Counted from the stretch's first letter, positions 50,848-60,131 are shown. The stretch: DNA of 64,000 bases from Diplocloster agilis (GCF_019042275.1 NZ_JAHQCW010000015.1:1-64000); one strand, 5' to 3'. A program made the numbers and translations. The notes: a model not told the origin generated them from the sequence alone.

Positions 50848-53510
50848 CTGCCATCCTCCGGGATCAGTTCAATCCGGTGCCGGCCGCTGTTAAGCTTAAT
50901 GCTCTTTTGTACGCCTGACCCGCCGGGCTTTGTTACCTTTTTATCCGCTATGATCTTCGCTATCTTAAATCCCGGCTCCGGAATCTTTAATATCACACTG
51001 GAATTCCATGGCACTTCCACCAGTATGACTACCCGGTCTTCCATCCGTTCCCACCGGCAGGCCAACGTTCCATTCATAAAAGTATGGGAGGCTTCGGCAA
51101 AGGACAGCTCCCTGATGAGAGCGGGCTCTAATTCGTACTCCCGCTTCCGGGACTCCTCGCCCGGACGGATACCGCCCAGTCCTTTCAGGAACCAGGTGCT
51201 GAACGCGCCCAGCATCGGATGGCTGTGCGAATTCATATGTCCGCCCGTCATGTTTTCCCAGCGCTCCCATATGGTCGTGGCCCCTTCCTCCAGCATAAAT
51301 CCGATACTGGGATAGGTTTTCTGTATGGTTAACCGATATGCCACTTCATCCAGCTTCTCCCGGTTCAGCAGGTCATAGAGATACTTGGTCATTTGGTTCC
51401 CCGTAGAAACGTGATAGTCTCGCTTCACGATCAAATCGTCCAGCAGATGGCGTAACACCTTTTCTCTGCAGCCGTCCGGCGTTATCCCAAGCAGCAGCGG
51501 AAACAGATTGGCTCCCTGGGAATTTTGGTCATAATATCCTTCTTTCTCGTGAAGAAACGCCCGGTTCACCGCTTCCTTTACCGCTTCCGCCTGTCCGGCG
51601 CAATAAGCTTCATACTCCGGATCGCCGAGGGTCTGTGAGACCTTTTGCATGATTTCACAGTCATAATACAGATAAGACGTGGTCACCAGCTGCGGTGAGA
51701 TATTTTTCGGCACGGCATTCTCTCCCCAGCCCAGTTGCGCCTCCGTCATAGGCGGCGCCCACTCGCCCATATATTTTTCGTGTAGCAGGCCGTTGTCCCT
51801 GCGCTGGCTTAGTTTGAATTCCAGATATCTTTTCATGCCGGAATAATGTCTGCGCAGGATCTGCTCATCCCCATAAAACCGATAGAGATACCAGGGCAGA
51901 AGCAGATACACGCTGGATACATGGGACGCGGGGCTGTCCCCGTAATAATAGGGTATCGTATCGGGTATGCAGCCATCTTCCTTCTGGGCATCCGCGATAT
52001 CCCAAAGCCATTTCTCATAAAATAAGACGGTGTCAAAATTATAAAGGCCCTCTTCAAAACGCACGGTCATATCATTCATCCAGCCCAGCCTTTCATTGCG
52101 CTGGGGACAGTCGGTGGGTACGCTGTGCATATTATTTTCTTCCGTTCGGATCACCGCGTCATAGATCCGGTTGACCATATCATCCGAACAGCAAAACGTA
52201 CCGTTTCTTCGGACATCCGAGCAGACCCTTACCGCCTGGACCGAATCCACCAGGACATCCCGGTCCGTCTCGATCTGCACATATCGGAATCCATGATAGG
52301 TAAAATGCGGATGGAAGGTTTCCGGCTCGCTGCTTCCTATGACATAGGTATCTGCAGCCTTCGCTCCCCGCAGGTTCTTCTGGTTCACTGTGCCGTCCGG
52401 GTTCAGCGTTTCCGCAAACCGCAGGACTACTTGCTGCCCAGGCTTTCCTTTTACCTTTATCTGTGCCCAGCCCGACAGGTTGACGCCGAAGTCGACGGTC
52501 ATATGGTAGACGTCCGGATCGTCCAGAAGACGGATATACACCGGTTCCAGCCTGCCGGTTTCCCGGATGGGAGGCATCAGCTGGCAGCGGAGGTGTCCTC
52601 CCGGAGGCGGAACCAGAACGGCAAAGCTCCATTCTCCCGGCGTTTCCTCATAACCGGCCTCTTTCCATCCTTTTTTCCTGAGCCTGGCGTCATAAAATTC
52701 TCCGTTATAGATATTGTTCTGTCGGACCGGCCCGTCGCTGACCCGGAAATCCTGTTCATTGGACGCTAATACACACCGCCCGTCGATCCACAGATCGCAC
52801 AGCAGCTTCGGCGTATCCAGCCATTCCGGCATGCGGCCGATCAGATCTTGAAATCCCTCGTGGGCGTTTCCAAGCCACCCCTCTCCTAATACCACCGCCA
52901 GTACATTTTCTCCGGGCACCAGCAGTTCCGTGATATCCACGGTTCGGTAGAGCACCGTCTTCCGGTAATCCGTCCAGCCGGGGTCCAGCACGCTGTCTGT
53001 AATTTTTGTTCCATTGATAAACGCCTCAAAGTATCCCAGCCCGCTGATATAAAGTCTGCCCTGCTCAAACGGCTCCCCGACCTTAAAACGGCTTCGGAAC
53101 ATAGGCGCCCTGCCGTTTACCGGCGCCGGTTCCCCAATCCAGATTCCCTTCCAGTCCTCTTTTGTGAGCTGCCCCATCTCGAACCGTCCGGTACCGGTCA
53201 TCCGGTATCCGGTTCCGTCCTCCTGTTTTAGCCCCACGGTTACTTCCCATATGTATTGGCCGCGGCTCCTCAATGGCTGCCCGTTATATTCTATCGCAGT
53301 AGAGCGCCCGGAAATTTGTTCTTTGCTGTCCCAGACTTCCTCCTTCTTTGTCCCGGATAGGAGGGAAACCAGAATCCGGTAGGATGTCTGACTGGTATTC
53401 TGAAGCTCCCCTTGTACCCTCCAGGAAAATCTGGGCCTCGGATTCATGATCCCCACAGGTGTTTCCAAGTATTCGCAGGTCATCATAAGCCTGCTGTTCG
53501 CATTCTCCAT
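50844..53510 (-). CDS. GH78 alpha-L-rhamnosidase
   Basis: Cytoplasmic glycosidase of 888 residues. The N-terminal beta domains (EYLETPVGIMNPRPRFSWRV and the RFKVGEPFEQGRLYISGLGYFEAFINGTKI region) and the (alpha/alpha)6 barrel with TDCPQRNERLGWMNDM, which carries a catalytic-site Asp/Glu pair, are typical of GH78. It would cleave terminal alpha-L-rhamnose from oligosaccharides brought in by the ABC importer encoded upstream. It overlaps the GH106-like gene by 4 bp and follows the permease genes by 49 bp. Confidence 0.94.
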   Translation of the reverse strand: MENANSRLMMTCEYLETPVGIMNPRPRFSWRVQGELQNTSQTSYRILVSLLSGTKKEEVWDSKEQISGRSTAIEYNGQPLRSRGQYIWEVTVGLKQEDGTGYRMTGTGRFEMGQLTKEDWKGIWIGEPAPVNGRAPMFRSRFKVGEPFEQGRLYISGLGYFEAFINGTKITDSVLDPGWTDYRKTVLYRTVDITELLVPGENVLAVVLGEGWLGNAHEGFQDLIGRMPEWLDTPKLLCDLWIDGRCVLASNEQDFRVSDGPVRQNNIYNGEFYDARLRKKGWKEAGYEETPGEWSFAVLVPPPGGHLRCQLMPPIRETGRLEPVYIRLLDDPDVYHMTVDFGVNLSGWAQIKVKGKPGQQVVLRFAETLNPDGTVNQKNLRGAKAADTYVIGSSEPETFHPHFTYHGFRYVQIETDRDVLVDSVQAVRVCSDVRRNGTFCCSDDMVNRIYDAVIRTEENNMHSVPTDCPQRNERLGWMNDMTVRFEEGLYNFDTVLFYEKWLWDIADAQKEDGCIPDTIPYYYGDSPASHVSSVYLLLPWYLYRFYGDEQILRRHYSGMKRYLEFKLSQRRDNGLLHEKYMGEWAPPMTEAQLGWGENAVPKNISPQLVTTSYLYYDCEIMQKVSQTLGDPEYEAYCAGQAEAVKEAVNRAFLHEKEGYYDQNSQGANLFPLLLGITPDGCREKVLRHLLDDLIVKRDYHVSTGNQMTKYLYDLLNREKLDEVAYRLTIQKTYPSIGFMLEEGATTIWERWENMTGGHMNSHSHPMLGAFSTWFLKGLGGIRPGEESRKREYELEPALIRELSFAEASHTFMNGTLACRWERMEDRVVILVEVPWNSSVILKIPEPGFKIAKIIADKKVTKPGGSGVQKSIKLNSGRHRIELIPEDGR

Positions 53511-53559
53511 GTGTCTTTCTTATCTCCTTTCTGTCCTCATGCGGGTTTTAATATTCTGC

Positions 53560-54396
53560 TTATCCCTTGACCGCTCCCACCATCATTCCCTGTACATAAT
53601 ATTTCAGGCAGCTGGAAGTAGCCACCAGCAGCGGTACCGTTCCGATCAGAAACGCGGCCGCGATCAGGCCCATGTCCGTCGCTCCTTTACCCGCCGCGTT
53701 ATTAAACACGATCTGGCAGAATGTCTTCATCTCATCTCCGCCGGTAATGGCAACCGTGGGCCAGATGTAATCGTTGTACATGGCCACTACCGCCGTGATC
53801 CCCACGGTAATCAGGATCGGCTTCGAAAGCGGGACGGCGATTTTTGCAAAGGCGTAGATCTCGCCGGCGCCGTCGATTCTGGCCGCCTCGAACATATCAT
53901 TGGGCAGGCTCCGGTAAAACGCTTCCGCCAGGATAATTCCAAAGATCTGCTGCCCGGACACATAGGGGATAATTAACGCCCAAAAAGTATTTAGCAGGTG
54001 CATCCCATTTACAATGTTATAGCTTGGGATAATCAAAAGCGTATAGGGGATCATCATCACAGCCAGCACCAGGGTATAGAGAAACTTTCTCCCTTTGAAT
54101 TCCATGCGTCCAAACGTATAACCCGACAGCGCCACCACGATCAGAATCAGGATCAGGGAAATCAGGCACACAAACATGGAATTGAAGATCGGCCGAATCA
54201 CAAAATGAAAAGCCTTCTGAAAATTGATCCAGTATATCTTTTCCGGTAATCCGAGGAAATCATTTACAATCATAACATTCGGCTTCAGCGACATATTGAT
54301 CATCATGAGAACCGGAAAAAAAGTAGCGGCCAGAAGGATCAGCAGCAGCAGCCTGCTTAAAAGATATCCAACGCCTATTTTTCTGTGACTGCGCAT
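53560..54396 (-). CDS. ABC sugar permease (MalG type), rhamnoside locus
   Basis: Membrane permease of 278 residues with six helices and the EAA motif EAFYRSLPNDMFEAARIDGAGE. It ends GMMVGAVKG, as usual for CUT1 second permeases. The start codon lies one base past the preceding stop. It pairs with the permease at 54398-55279. No ATPase gene is here; a shared MsmK-like ATPase is likely. Confidence 0.93.
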   Translation of the reverse strand: MRSHRKIGVGYLLSRLLLLILLAATFFPVLMMINMSLKPNVMIVNDFLGLPEKIYWINFQKAFHFVIRPIFNSMFVCLISLILILIVVALSGYTFGRMEFKGRKFLYTLVLAVMMIPYTLLIIPSYNIVNGMHLLNTFWALIIPYVSGQQIFGIILAEAFYRSLPNDMFEAARIDGAGEIYAFAKIAVPLSKPILITVGITAVVAMYNDYIWPTVAITGGDEMKTFCQIVFNNAAGKGATDMGLIAAAFLIGTVPLLVATSSCLKYYVQGMMVGAVKG

Positions 54397-54397
54397 A

Positions 54398-55279
54398 TTA
54401 TTCCTCCTCTCCCAACAGTTTTCTGGACGCCAGGGTCAAAAGGATGATTACGATAAATAAAACCACCCCCAGCGCCGATGCGTATCCAAACTTTCCATCT
54501 CCAAAGGCGATCTTATACATCTGCAGCGCCGGTATCATGGTCGAATAGCCGGGCCCTCCGCCGGTAGTGGCGGCAATCAGTCCGAATCCGGACAGGCTGC
54601 CGATCAGGGACAGGGTCACCACTACTTTGATATAGGACTTGATATTGGGTAAATGTATATAACGCACGACTTCCATCGAAGTGGCTCCGTCCACGATCGC
54701 CGCCTCATATAATTCATCCCCGATCGCGTTCAGTCCCGTATGCATAATCAGGAAATACATACTGGAGATAAATGGAAACCCGATCAGAATGATACAGATC
54801 AAAGCCGTAGATTTTTCGTTCAGCCAGTTATGTGTCAGTCCCCCCATTCCGAGGGCCCGTAAAATAGAATTAAAGCCAAAATTCGGATTGTACAGATATT
54901 TCCAGATCAGGATCGTCACGATCTGCGGGATCAGCATGGGGATGACAAAAGCGGTCTTGAAAAAGGAAGCCACTTTCTTATGCTTGATAAAAAACAGGAT
55001 CTCCGATGCTAAAAGCGGAAAAAACACACTGTTAAATACGGCCGTCACCGTTATAATCGCCTGGTTTTTAAAGGAAGTCAGAAACATTTCATCTTTGAAT
55101 GCCGCGATATAATTCGTAAATCCCACCATCCGGGAAGACACTCCGAAGGCAGAGTCCGTGAATGACGTGTATACCGCATTTCCGATGGCATAATAAGAGA
55201 ACACGGCCATCAGAATCAAGGTAGGCGTCAGAAACAGATAAGGCAGTAATTTTGCATGAATCGATTTTTTCACAACCAT
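54398..55279 (-). CDS. ABC sugar permease (MalF type), rhamnoside locus
   Basis: Membrane permease of 293 residues with six helices and the EAA-type loop DELYEAAIVDGATSMEVVRYIHLPNI. It follows the binding-protein gene after an 80-bp gap holding a strong hairpin (55296-55332), which probably lowers its expression relative to the binding protein. Confidence 0.93.
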   Translation of the reverse strand: MVVKKSIHAKLLPYLFLTPTLILMAVFSYYAIGNAVYTSFTDSAFGVSSRMVGFTNYIAAFKDEMFLTSFKNQAIITVTAVFNSVFFPLLASEILFFIKHKKVASFFKTAFVIPMLIPQIVTILIWKYLYNPNFGFNSILRALGMGGLTHNWLNEKSTALICIILIGFPFISSMYFLIMHTGLNAIGDELYEAAIVDGATSMEVVRYIHLPNIKSYIKVVVTLSLIGSLSGFGLIAATTGGGPGYSTMIPALQMYKIAFGDGKFGYASALGVVLFIVIILLTLASRKLLGEEE

Positions 55280-55295
55280 CCTCCTCGTCTTTTCA

Positions 55296-55332
55296 GATCA
55301 GGGGTGCAGCGGCCCTGAGCCGGCACCCCTGA
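55296..55332 (-). terminator. Intra-operon hairpin between binding protein and permeases
   Basis: Eleven-bp stem ATCAGGGGTGC/GCACCCCTGAT with a 15-base loop containing its own CGGC/GCCG pairing. No T-run follows, so it is more likely a partial terminator or mRNA stabiliser that favours the upstream binding-protein mRNA. Confidence 0.75.
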
Positions 55333-55359
55333 TTCTTTACGTGGTGATTCTTTATGTAG

Positions 55360-57021
55360 TTATTCTTTTGGCGTATCATCTGTGGCCGGGTCAAGATCAT
55401 AGCCGCCCGCGGTCTTCGCATCCTGGTTATAATTCGAATAGATCGGATTCAACTCCTTTAACAGGCCGTCCACGTCTATCTCCTTATTGGTATAGCGGAT
55501 AACAGCATCATTGAATTTGGGTATGTCCGCCTGATTGGACCGCTCCAGCCCGGTAATCGAATTCCACTCTTTTGAGGGAGCTACCGGCTCAAACCCTGCC
55601 AGAATTCCTTCCAGCTCTTCACTTAAGGTTACCCCTTTGATGACGCAGGGACCCTGCACATAATTGCCGTTGGTCAGCGTCTCCTCATAGCAGAGCTGCG
55701 CTCCCTGGGGCGAATACCAGAATTTGTAGAAATCCTTCACTCTGGCCATATGGTCACTGTCCTCTTTGTGGATGATACTCATGATATTTCCAAAATCCCA
55801 GTAGCTTCTCAGATCTTTCTGGAATCCTTCCGGCGGATTCTCAAAGGAATTAATCTGGAACGTCGCCCACTCAAACGCCATATCCCCGGACAGCTGGTTG
55901 ATATCGCTTAAGATCAGTCCCGCGTTAAAACTGGCCTGGTATAACATCGGGGAAATCTGGGATTCAAAGTCAGCGATACACTGGGTGCTCTCCGCTGCGA
56001 TCCAGTTTTTCGGGAAATACTGGCCCAGCTTCTGGAACTCGGTCCACATTGCCTTATTTTCCGGCGTGTCCACCCCGTTTTCAATTCCGTATTTCAGCAT
56101 CCGCTCCGGGCTTAACACACAGAACTGGTCGCAGTTCGGCTGGGCTTCGTCGAATTTGAAATCCTTATTGGAGGCCATCGTCGTTTCATCCCAGAGCGCG
56201 TCTTCCGGCTGAATCAAAAATTCCTCCTCTTTTGCGCGGTAGATAGCGTCGGCCAGCGTGTTCCCCAGCCGGAAGCTCTCATAACCGGCGGACAGCGGCA
56301 CATCGTATCCGGCGTCTTTTAATTTCTGGCATACTTCCACCACTTCTTCGTAAGTCTCCGGTACCTGGATGTTATGTTCTTCGAAGATGTTTTTGTTATA
56401 GAAGAAAGCAAATCCGATTTTGTCGAACGGAAGATAAGGCCGGTATTTGCCGCCGCTGTTGCTCAGTACCCGGGTAAGGTCATCCGTTTCAAACACGTCT
56501 GCCACCTTGGCATTCCCGTTATAGGGATTTTCTTCGTCCAGCATTTCGGTCATATCATACAGATACCCCTTGTCCACGGCTAGATCCATACTGTTATTCG
56601 TCAAAGCCATGCCGACAAAATTACCGTGTACGATATCCGGGGCGTTCTCCTTTTTGTCATCGCTTAGAGAGGTTACCATCTTTGTCAGATAAGCGTCGTT
56701 ATCTGAAATCACATCCACAACCACCTTGGTTTCCGGGTGAAGCTTCATATATTCTTCCGCCAGCTTCTTTTCACCTGCCGTATAGAAGTTGTTTATGACT
56801 GATAATATAATCGTATCTTCTTTGCCTGTATCCCAGGCCGCTTCGGTTCCGTCCGCGGGGGCCGGAGCCGCTGCGGATGCTGCGGTGTCCGGCTGCGCTG
56901 ACTTAGCGCCGCCTGCGTTCTGTCCGCCGTCCGAAGCAGAATTACCGCATCCGCTCAATACCATTGATAAAGTCATTGCCGTTGCCAATAACAGGGAAAT
57001 TGCTCGATTTCTCCTTTTCAT
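55360..57021 (-). CDS. Sugar-binding lipoprotein of the rhamnoside importer
   Basis: Extracellular binding lipoprotein of 553 residues, larger than the usual 400-450. The lipobox MVLSGCGNS places the mature Cys at about residue 26, followed by an Ala/Pro-rich linker. The body has family-1 features (TIILSVINNFYTAGEKKLAEEYMKLHPETKV; FAFFYNKNIFEEHNIQVPETYEEVV). The larger size fits oligosaccharide ligands. It is first in the operon, upstream of two permeases and two glycosidases. Confidence 0.92.
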   Translation of the reverse strand: MKRRNRAISLLLATAMTLSMVLSGCGNSASDGGQNAGGAKSAQPDTAASAAAPAPADGTEAAWDTGKEDTIILSVINNFYTAGEKKLAEEYMKLHPETKVVVDVISDNDAYLTKMVTSLSDDKKENAPDIVHGNFVGMALTNNSMDLAVDKGYLYDMTEMLDEENPYNGNAKVADVFETDDLTRVLSNSGGKYRPYLPFDKIGFAFFYNKNIFEEHNIQVPETYEEVVEVCQKLKDAGYDVPLSAGYESFRLGNTLADAIYRAKEEEFLIQPEDALWDETTMASNKDFKFDEAQPNCDQFCVLSPERMLKYGIENGVDTPENKAMWTEFQKLGQYFPKNWIAAESTQCIADFESQISPMLYQASFNAGLILSDINQLSGDMAFEWATFQINSFENPPEGFQKDLRSYWDFGNIMSIIHKEDSDHMARVKDFYKFWYSPQGAQLCYEETLTNGNYVQGPCVIKGVTLSEELEGILAGFEPVAPSKEWNSITGLERSNQADIPKFNDAVIRYTNKEIDVDGLLKELNPIYSNYNQDAKTAGGYDLDPATDDTPKE

Positions 57022-57336
57022 GCTTGCTCTCCTTTACTATGAATCCACGTTTTGCGTTTTCTTTTCTATAAAAACGTTTTAATGAGTTTATAAAATTCCT
57101 TCCGGGAATCGTTTACAGAATCCTTCTGCTTTCTTGCTTTATCCATTTTCGTATGCTATAATGTTTGTGCTGTTTTCCACGGATTATCGTTCCACCGAGG
57201 CCGTATTGGGAAACAGCTATTTTTTGTCCATCCGCAACGTCACCTCCCTTACCTTTTCCTTTGCTTTTGCGATTATCTTTTCCTTTACCGTCGCATCTGT
57301 TTTTCTGATAACCTGCCTCCTCCTTTTTCTAATATA
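57022..57336 (-). promoter_or_regulatory. Upstream region of the rhamnoside operon
   Basis: No gene is supported in this 315-bp gap. On the minus strand TGTAAACGATTCCC (57107-57120) resembles a CcpA cre site in its first half. TTAAAACGTTTTTA (57069-57082) is a palindromic CG-centred sequence of LacI-family type. Either could regulate the operon; the exact promoter could not be assigned with confidence. The TTTACCCGGGTAAA motif found before lacI does not occur here. Confidence 0.4.
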
Positions 57337-58350
57337 TCATCTGCAGCATTGCGCAGTTGATTTCCGTATGGTCAAATCCAGGGTATTCCGATAATAGCTG
57401 ATGGTATCTTCCATCATATCCGCATACAGCAGTTCAAATGCTTTGCGCCCAAACCGGTTCTGGTCCACAGCCATAGTGGTCAGCGACGGTTCCCAGTACT
57501 TTCCGAAGGAAATACCGTCGATCCCCATCACCGATACGTCTTCGGGGATCCGAAGCCCCTTCTCCCGGAACGCTTTCATGGCGCCTAACGCCATCAGGTC
57601 ATTCCCGCAGATAACCGCCGTAAATTTATATCCCAGGTTCATCAGCCGGTTTGCCGCATCGTAGCCTTCCGTCATGCTGGTGGCGTAGGGATATTTCCCA
57701 TCGACCAGCAGGGAATCCCGACACGGCAGCTCCAGCTTATTTACCATATTCTTATAACTAATACATCTAAGATCGTAAGGCAGATTCCTACCCAGACCGC
57801 TCAGATAAGCAATATCCCGATGTCCCATTCCATACAGGTATTCCATCGCCTCCTTCATAGCGGCGATATAATCGTTTTCAATCGAAGCGATTCTGCGGTA
57901 ATCCACTTCCACATTGCCGCTGGTCACGATCTTAATCCCACGGTCAACCAGATCATACAGCTTATTTACTTTGAATTTATAGGGAAGCGCCGTAACAAAA
58001 ACACCGTCCAGCCTTCGCGTAATAAAATTATCGAAATAGTCATCCAGTTTATTGAAACCGGTACAGATATTTACAAAATAATTTTTTTCATTGGCCGCGC
58101 TTTCGAACCCTCTGGCGATCTCTCCGAAAAAAGGATTTGAAATGTCCTCCAGTACGATTCCCACCTGCATGGTACGGTTGGTTGACATGCTTCTGGCTAT
58201 CATATCGGGCCGGTAATCCAGCGCCTTCACAGCTTCCATCACTCTATGTACCGTTTCTTCTTTCACTTTACCTGACTGATTCAGTACGTTTGATACGGTC
58301 GCGGTCGATACGCCCGCCAGCTTAGCCACATCCGATCTGGTCGCTTTCAT
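57337..58350 (-). CDS. LacI-family regulator of the rhamnoside locus
   Basis: Repressor of 337 residues. The N-terminal helix-turn-helix and hinge are clear (SDVAKLAGVSTATVSNVLNQ at about 5-24, then YRPDMIARSMS). The C-terminal periplasmic-binding-like domain has MQVGIVLEDISNPFFGEIARG and VSVMGIDGISFGKY. It lies upstream of the importer-glycosidase operon on the same strand, as local regulators do. Two TTTACCCGGGTAA palindromes upstream of its start suggest autoregulation. Confidence 0.93.
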   Translation of the reverse strand: MKATRSDVAKLAGVSTATVSNVLNQSGKVKEETVHRVMEAVKALDYRPDMIARSMSTNRTMQVGIVLEDISNPFFGEIARGFESAANEKNYFVNICTGFNKLDDYFDNFITRRLDGVFVTALPYKFKVNKLYDLVDRGIKIVTSGNVEVDYRRIASIENDYIAAMKEAMEYLYGMGHRDIAYLSGLGRNLPYDLRCISYKNMVNKLELPCRDSLLVDGKYPYATSMTEGYDAANRLMNLGYKFTAVICGNDLMALGAMKAFREKGLRIPEDVSVMGIDGISFGKYWEPSLTTMAVDQNRFGRKAFELLYADMMEDTISYYRNTLDLTIRKSTAQCCR

Positions 58351-58364
58351 CCCTTCATCTCCTT

Positions 58365-58378
58365 TTTACCCGGGTAAA
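58365..58378. promoter_or_regulatory. LacI operator candidate 1
   Basis: TTTACCCGGGTAAA is a perfect 14-bp palindrome 15 bp upstream of the lacI start codon. Confidence 0.72.
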
Positions 58379-58484
58379 TTTTATATCAAAAAAAATTTTA
58401 CTTTCTTTTGTTTATTTAGTCTTTTTTATATGTTCAATCTTAGCATTTATAGTATAATTTGTCAATATATTTCTGCATCATAAT

Positions 58485-58496
58485 TTACCCGGGTAA
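58485..58496. promoter_or_regulatory. LacI operator candidate 2
   Basis: TTACCCGGGTAA repeats the core of the site at 58365-58378, with centres 119 bp apart, a distance that allows looping. The AT-rich DNA between them holds the probable lacI promoter. Confidence 0.72.
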
Positions 58497-58564
58497 TCTT
58501 ATTGTGCAGCACATACCGATATAGAAAAAGGTTCTGTATCATTCCGTAAAAAATAAGCGCATTT

Positions 58565-58945
58565 CTACTTACGCCAAAATGTGGAACATTCCGCTTTGTC
58601 CAGCCTATTATAAACTATCATTCTTTTCAACAAAGAAAAATCCACCGGCTTGTTCCATGGAATACGCATCAGCTGCTGGCTGTGCTCATATCCTGCTTTT
58701 AATATCTCCTCCGAAAAATGTTCAATCCCGGCCCTTTCCGGCGAGACTGCCATATGCTGTTTCGACGCGCTAAAACCGATAATAAAGGTTCCGTGCTCGG
58801 TAAACATAGGCTGGTTCCAGGCAACTTTCGGCTTCAATTCCGGAAATTTATCCATCACCCATTTTAAAACCTCCGCTACTCTTGCCTGCTGCGTTAAATC
58901 CTCTATCTTCTCCAAATACCCTTCAAAAATATGAATTCCGCTCAT
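58565..58945 (-). CDS. DUF1801 family protein (YdhG-like)
   Basis: Small protein of 126 residues of the DUF1801 family, called iron-chaperone-like in some annotations. The conserved PELKPKVAWNQPMFTEHGTFIIGFSASKQHMAVSPE is present, with the Trp-Asn and His residues of the family. An open frame extends to 59107, but the ATG at 58945 has AGAGG seven bases upstream and matches the family start. It is monocistronic, next to the lacI upstream region. Function is not well established. Confidence 0.87.
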   Translation of the reverse strand: MSGIHIFEGYLEKIEDLTQQARVAEVLKWVMDKFPELKPKVAWNQPMFTEHGTFIIGFSASKQHMAVSPERAGIEHFSEEILKAGYEHSQQLMRIPWNKPVDFSLLKRMIVYNRLDKAECSTFWRK

Positions 58946-59054
58946 ATGATTATCCTCTGCTCTCTCTAAATTGCCTTTATTTAATGAATCCCTACTATCT
59001 ACAGGAATTATTATATGGATAAGTTTGGACATTATTCGCTCTATGAATAATTCA

Positions 59055-59088
59055 AAATTCCATAGGCGCACTTTCCTATGGAATAAAA
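59055..59088 (+). repeat. Dispersed post-terminator palindromic repeat, copy D
   Basis: TTCCATAGG-CGCACTTT-CCTATGGAA followed by TAAAA. It abuts the hairpin at 59091-59171 on the side where the T-tail of the minus-strand transcript falls. Confidence 0.65.
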
Positions 59089-59090
59089 GA

Positions 59091-59171
59091 TCCCGGCCAT
59101 ATATCACACGCCTCTTCCCCAGATTTGGATGAAACCAAATCTGGATTGAACCGCGTTTTATATGGCCGGGA
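59091..59171 (-). terminator. Two-level hairpin after the PepSY genes
   Basis: Outer stem TCCCGGCCATAT/ATATGGCCGGGA (59091-59102 and 59160-59171) and inner stem CCAGATTTGG/CCAAATCTGG (59119-59144). On the minus strand it is followed by TCTTTTATTCC. It lies 14 bp past the last PepSY codon. Confidence 0.82.
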
Positions 59172-59184
59172 ACAGCTTACCGGA

Positions 59185-59430
59185 TCAGTCAAATACAGAT
59201 TCTTCCTTCCATTTCAGCACCGTTCCGTCTGTAGTATCGATTTCAAATTCATATTCCATGTCCTTATATATAATTTTACCTTCATAGACGGGCCTGCCGT
59301 CTTCCTCATCCAGTTTCATCCGTACATCCGAATCGGATGCCCCCGGTACTTTCTGAAGCGCGATCTGCCTTGCTTCACTTTCGCTGATCTGCGAAGCGGA
59401 GGCCCCGGCGCCGGCCTTCTTATTTTTCAA
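59185..59430 (-). pseudogene. Third PepSY domain, out of frame with the lipoprotein gene
   Basis: Open frame of 81 codons starting at a TTG that overlaps the stop of the upstream PepSY gene (TTGA). It encodes one PepSY domain (SESEARQIALQKVPGASDSD to DTTDGTVLKWKEE) with no signal peptide and no ribosome binding site. The sequence reads as a natural continuation of the upstream protein. I therefore think a one-base frame change in an A-rich stretch near 59427 split a single three-domain lipoprotein. A separate coupled gene or programmed frameshift remains possible. Confidence 0.65.
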
Positions 59431-60131
59431 TTCGGATTTTTACTTATGATTTTCCCATCGGCGGCATCGATATCATATTCATACTTTTGGTTTTCCACAT
59501 AGAATTCCACCTCATAGCGGTATCCCCCATCCTCTGCATCCAGTTCGGTTTTCAGATAGGAAAGCCCGCTTTCCTTCATACCCGCGTCACTAAGTGCAAT
59601 CTTCGCGGCCTCCTCTTCGCTGATCAAACCGTCCGGCATATCGGCTCCGGCGAAATCCTTGTTTTCAATATCATAGTCGATACTTAGAATAGTCCCTGAT
59701 ACGGCATCAATATCATAATCATATTCTTTATTCCCGGAATAGAACTCGACCTCATATTCGGTCTTTCCGTCATCGGTGTCCAGTTTAACCTTCATATAGG
59801 AGACATCCGCATCGCTTACTCCTGCGTTGGCAAGGGCTATCTGCTTTGCCTTTTCCTCTCCAATAAATCCTGAGCTTAGCACACCGTCCGGGGACTGTCC
59901 CTCCTGTGACTGGATCGCCACGCCTTCTCCTTTGGCCGGCTGAGCGCTATTGTCCATTTCATTCTGGGCAACATCCACAGACGCAGCCCTTTTCTCCGGC
60001 TGTGCCGTTTCTTCGGATGCGGCGATCTGCTGGGTAATGGGCGGAACCTCCTCCCTGGAACCGCAACCGGCCAGCAGGAGCGCAGATAAACCGAGTATCG
60101 GAAACCATGTATAAACTGCTCTCTTTTTCAT
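59427..60131 (-). CDS. PepSY-domain lipoprotein, two domains (possibly 3'-truncated by frameshift)
   Basis: Exported lipoprotein of 234 residues. The signal ends in the lipobox ALLLAGCGS (Cys23), followed by a linker to about residue 85. Two PepSY repeats follow (EEKAKQIALANAGVSDADVSYM and EEEAAKIALSDAGMKESGLSYL, each ending in a D-x-D-A-x-x-G-x-I strand). PepSY domains bind or inhibit proteases in the envelope. The gene ends in SKNPN and the next frame carries a third repeat. It lies in a cluster with an alpha/beta hydrolase and a two-component pair. Confidence 0.88.
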   Translation of the reverse strand: MKKRAVYTWFPILGLSALLLAGCGSREEVPPITQQIAASEETAQPEKRAASVDVAQNEMDNSAQPAKGEGVAIQSQEGQSPDGVLSSGFIGEEKAKQIALANAGVSDADVSYMKVKLDTDDGKTEYEVEFYSGNKEYDYDIDAVSGTILSIDYDIENKDFAGADMPDGLISEEEAAKIALSDAGMKESGLSYLKTELDAEDGGYRYEVEFYVENQKYEYDIDAADGKIISKNPN

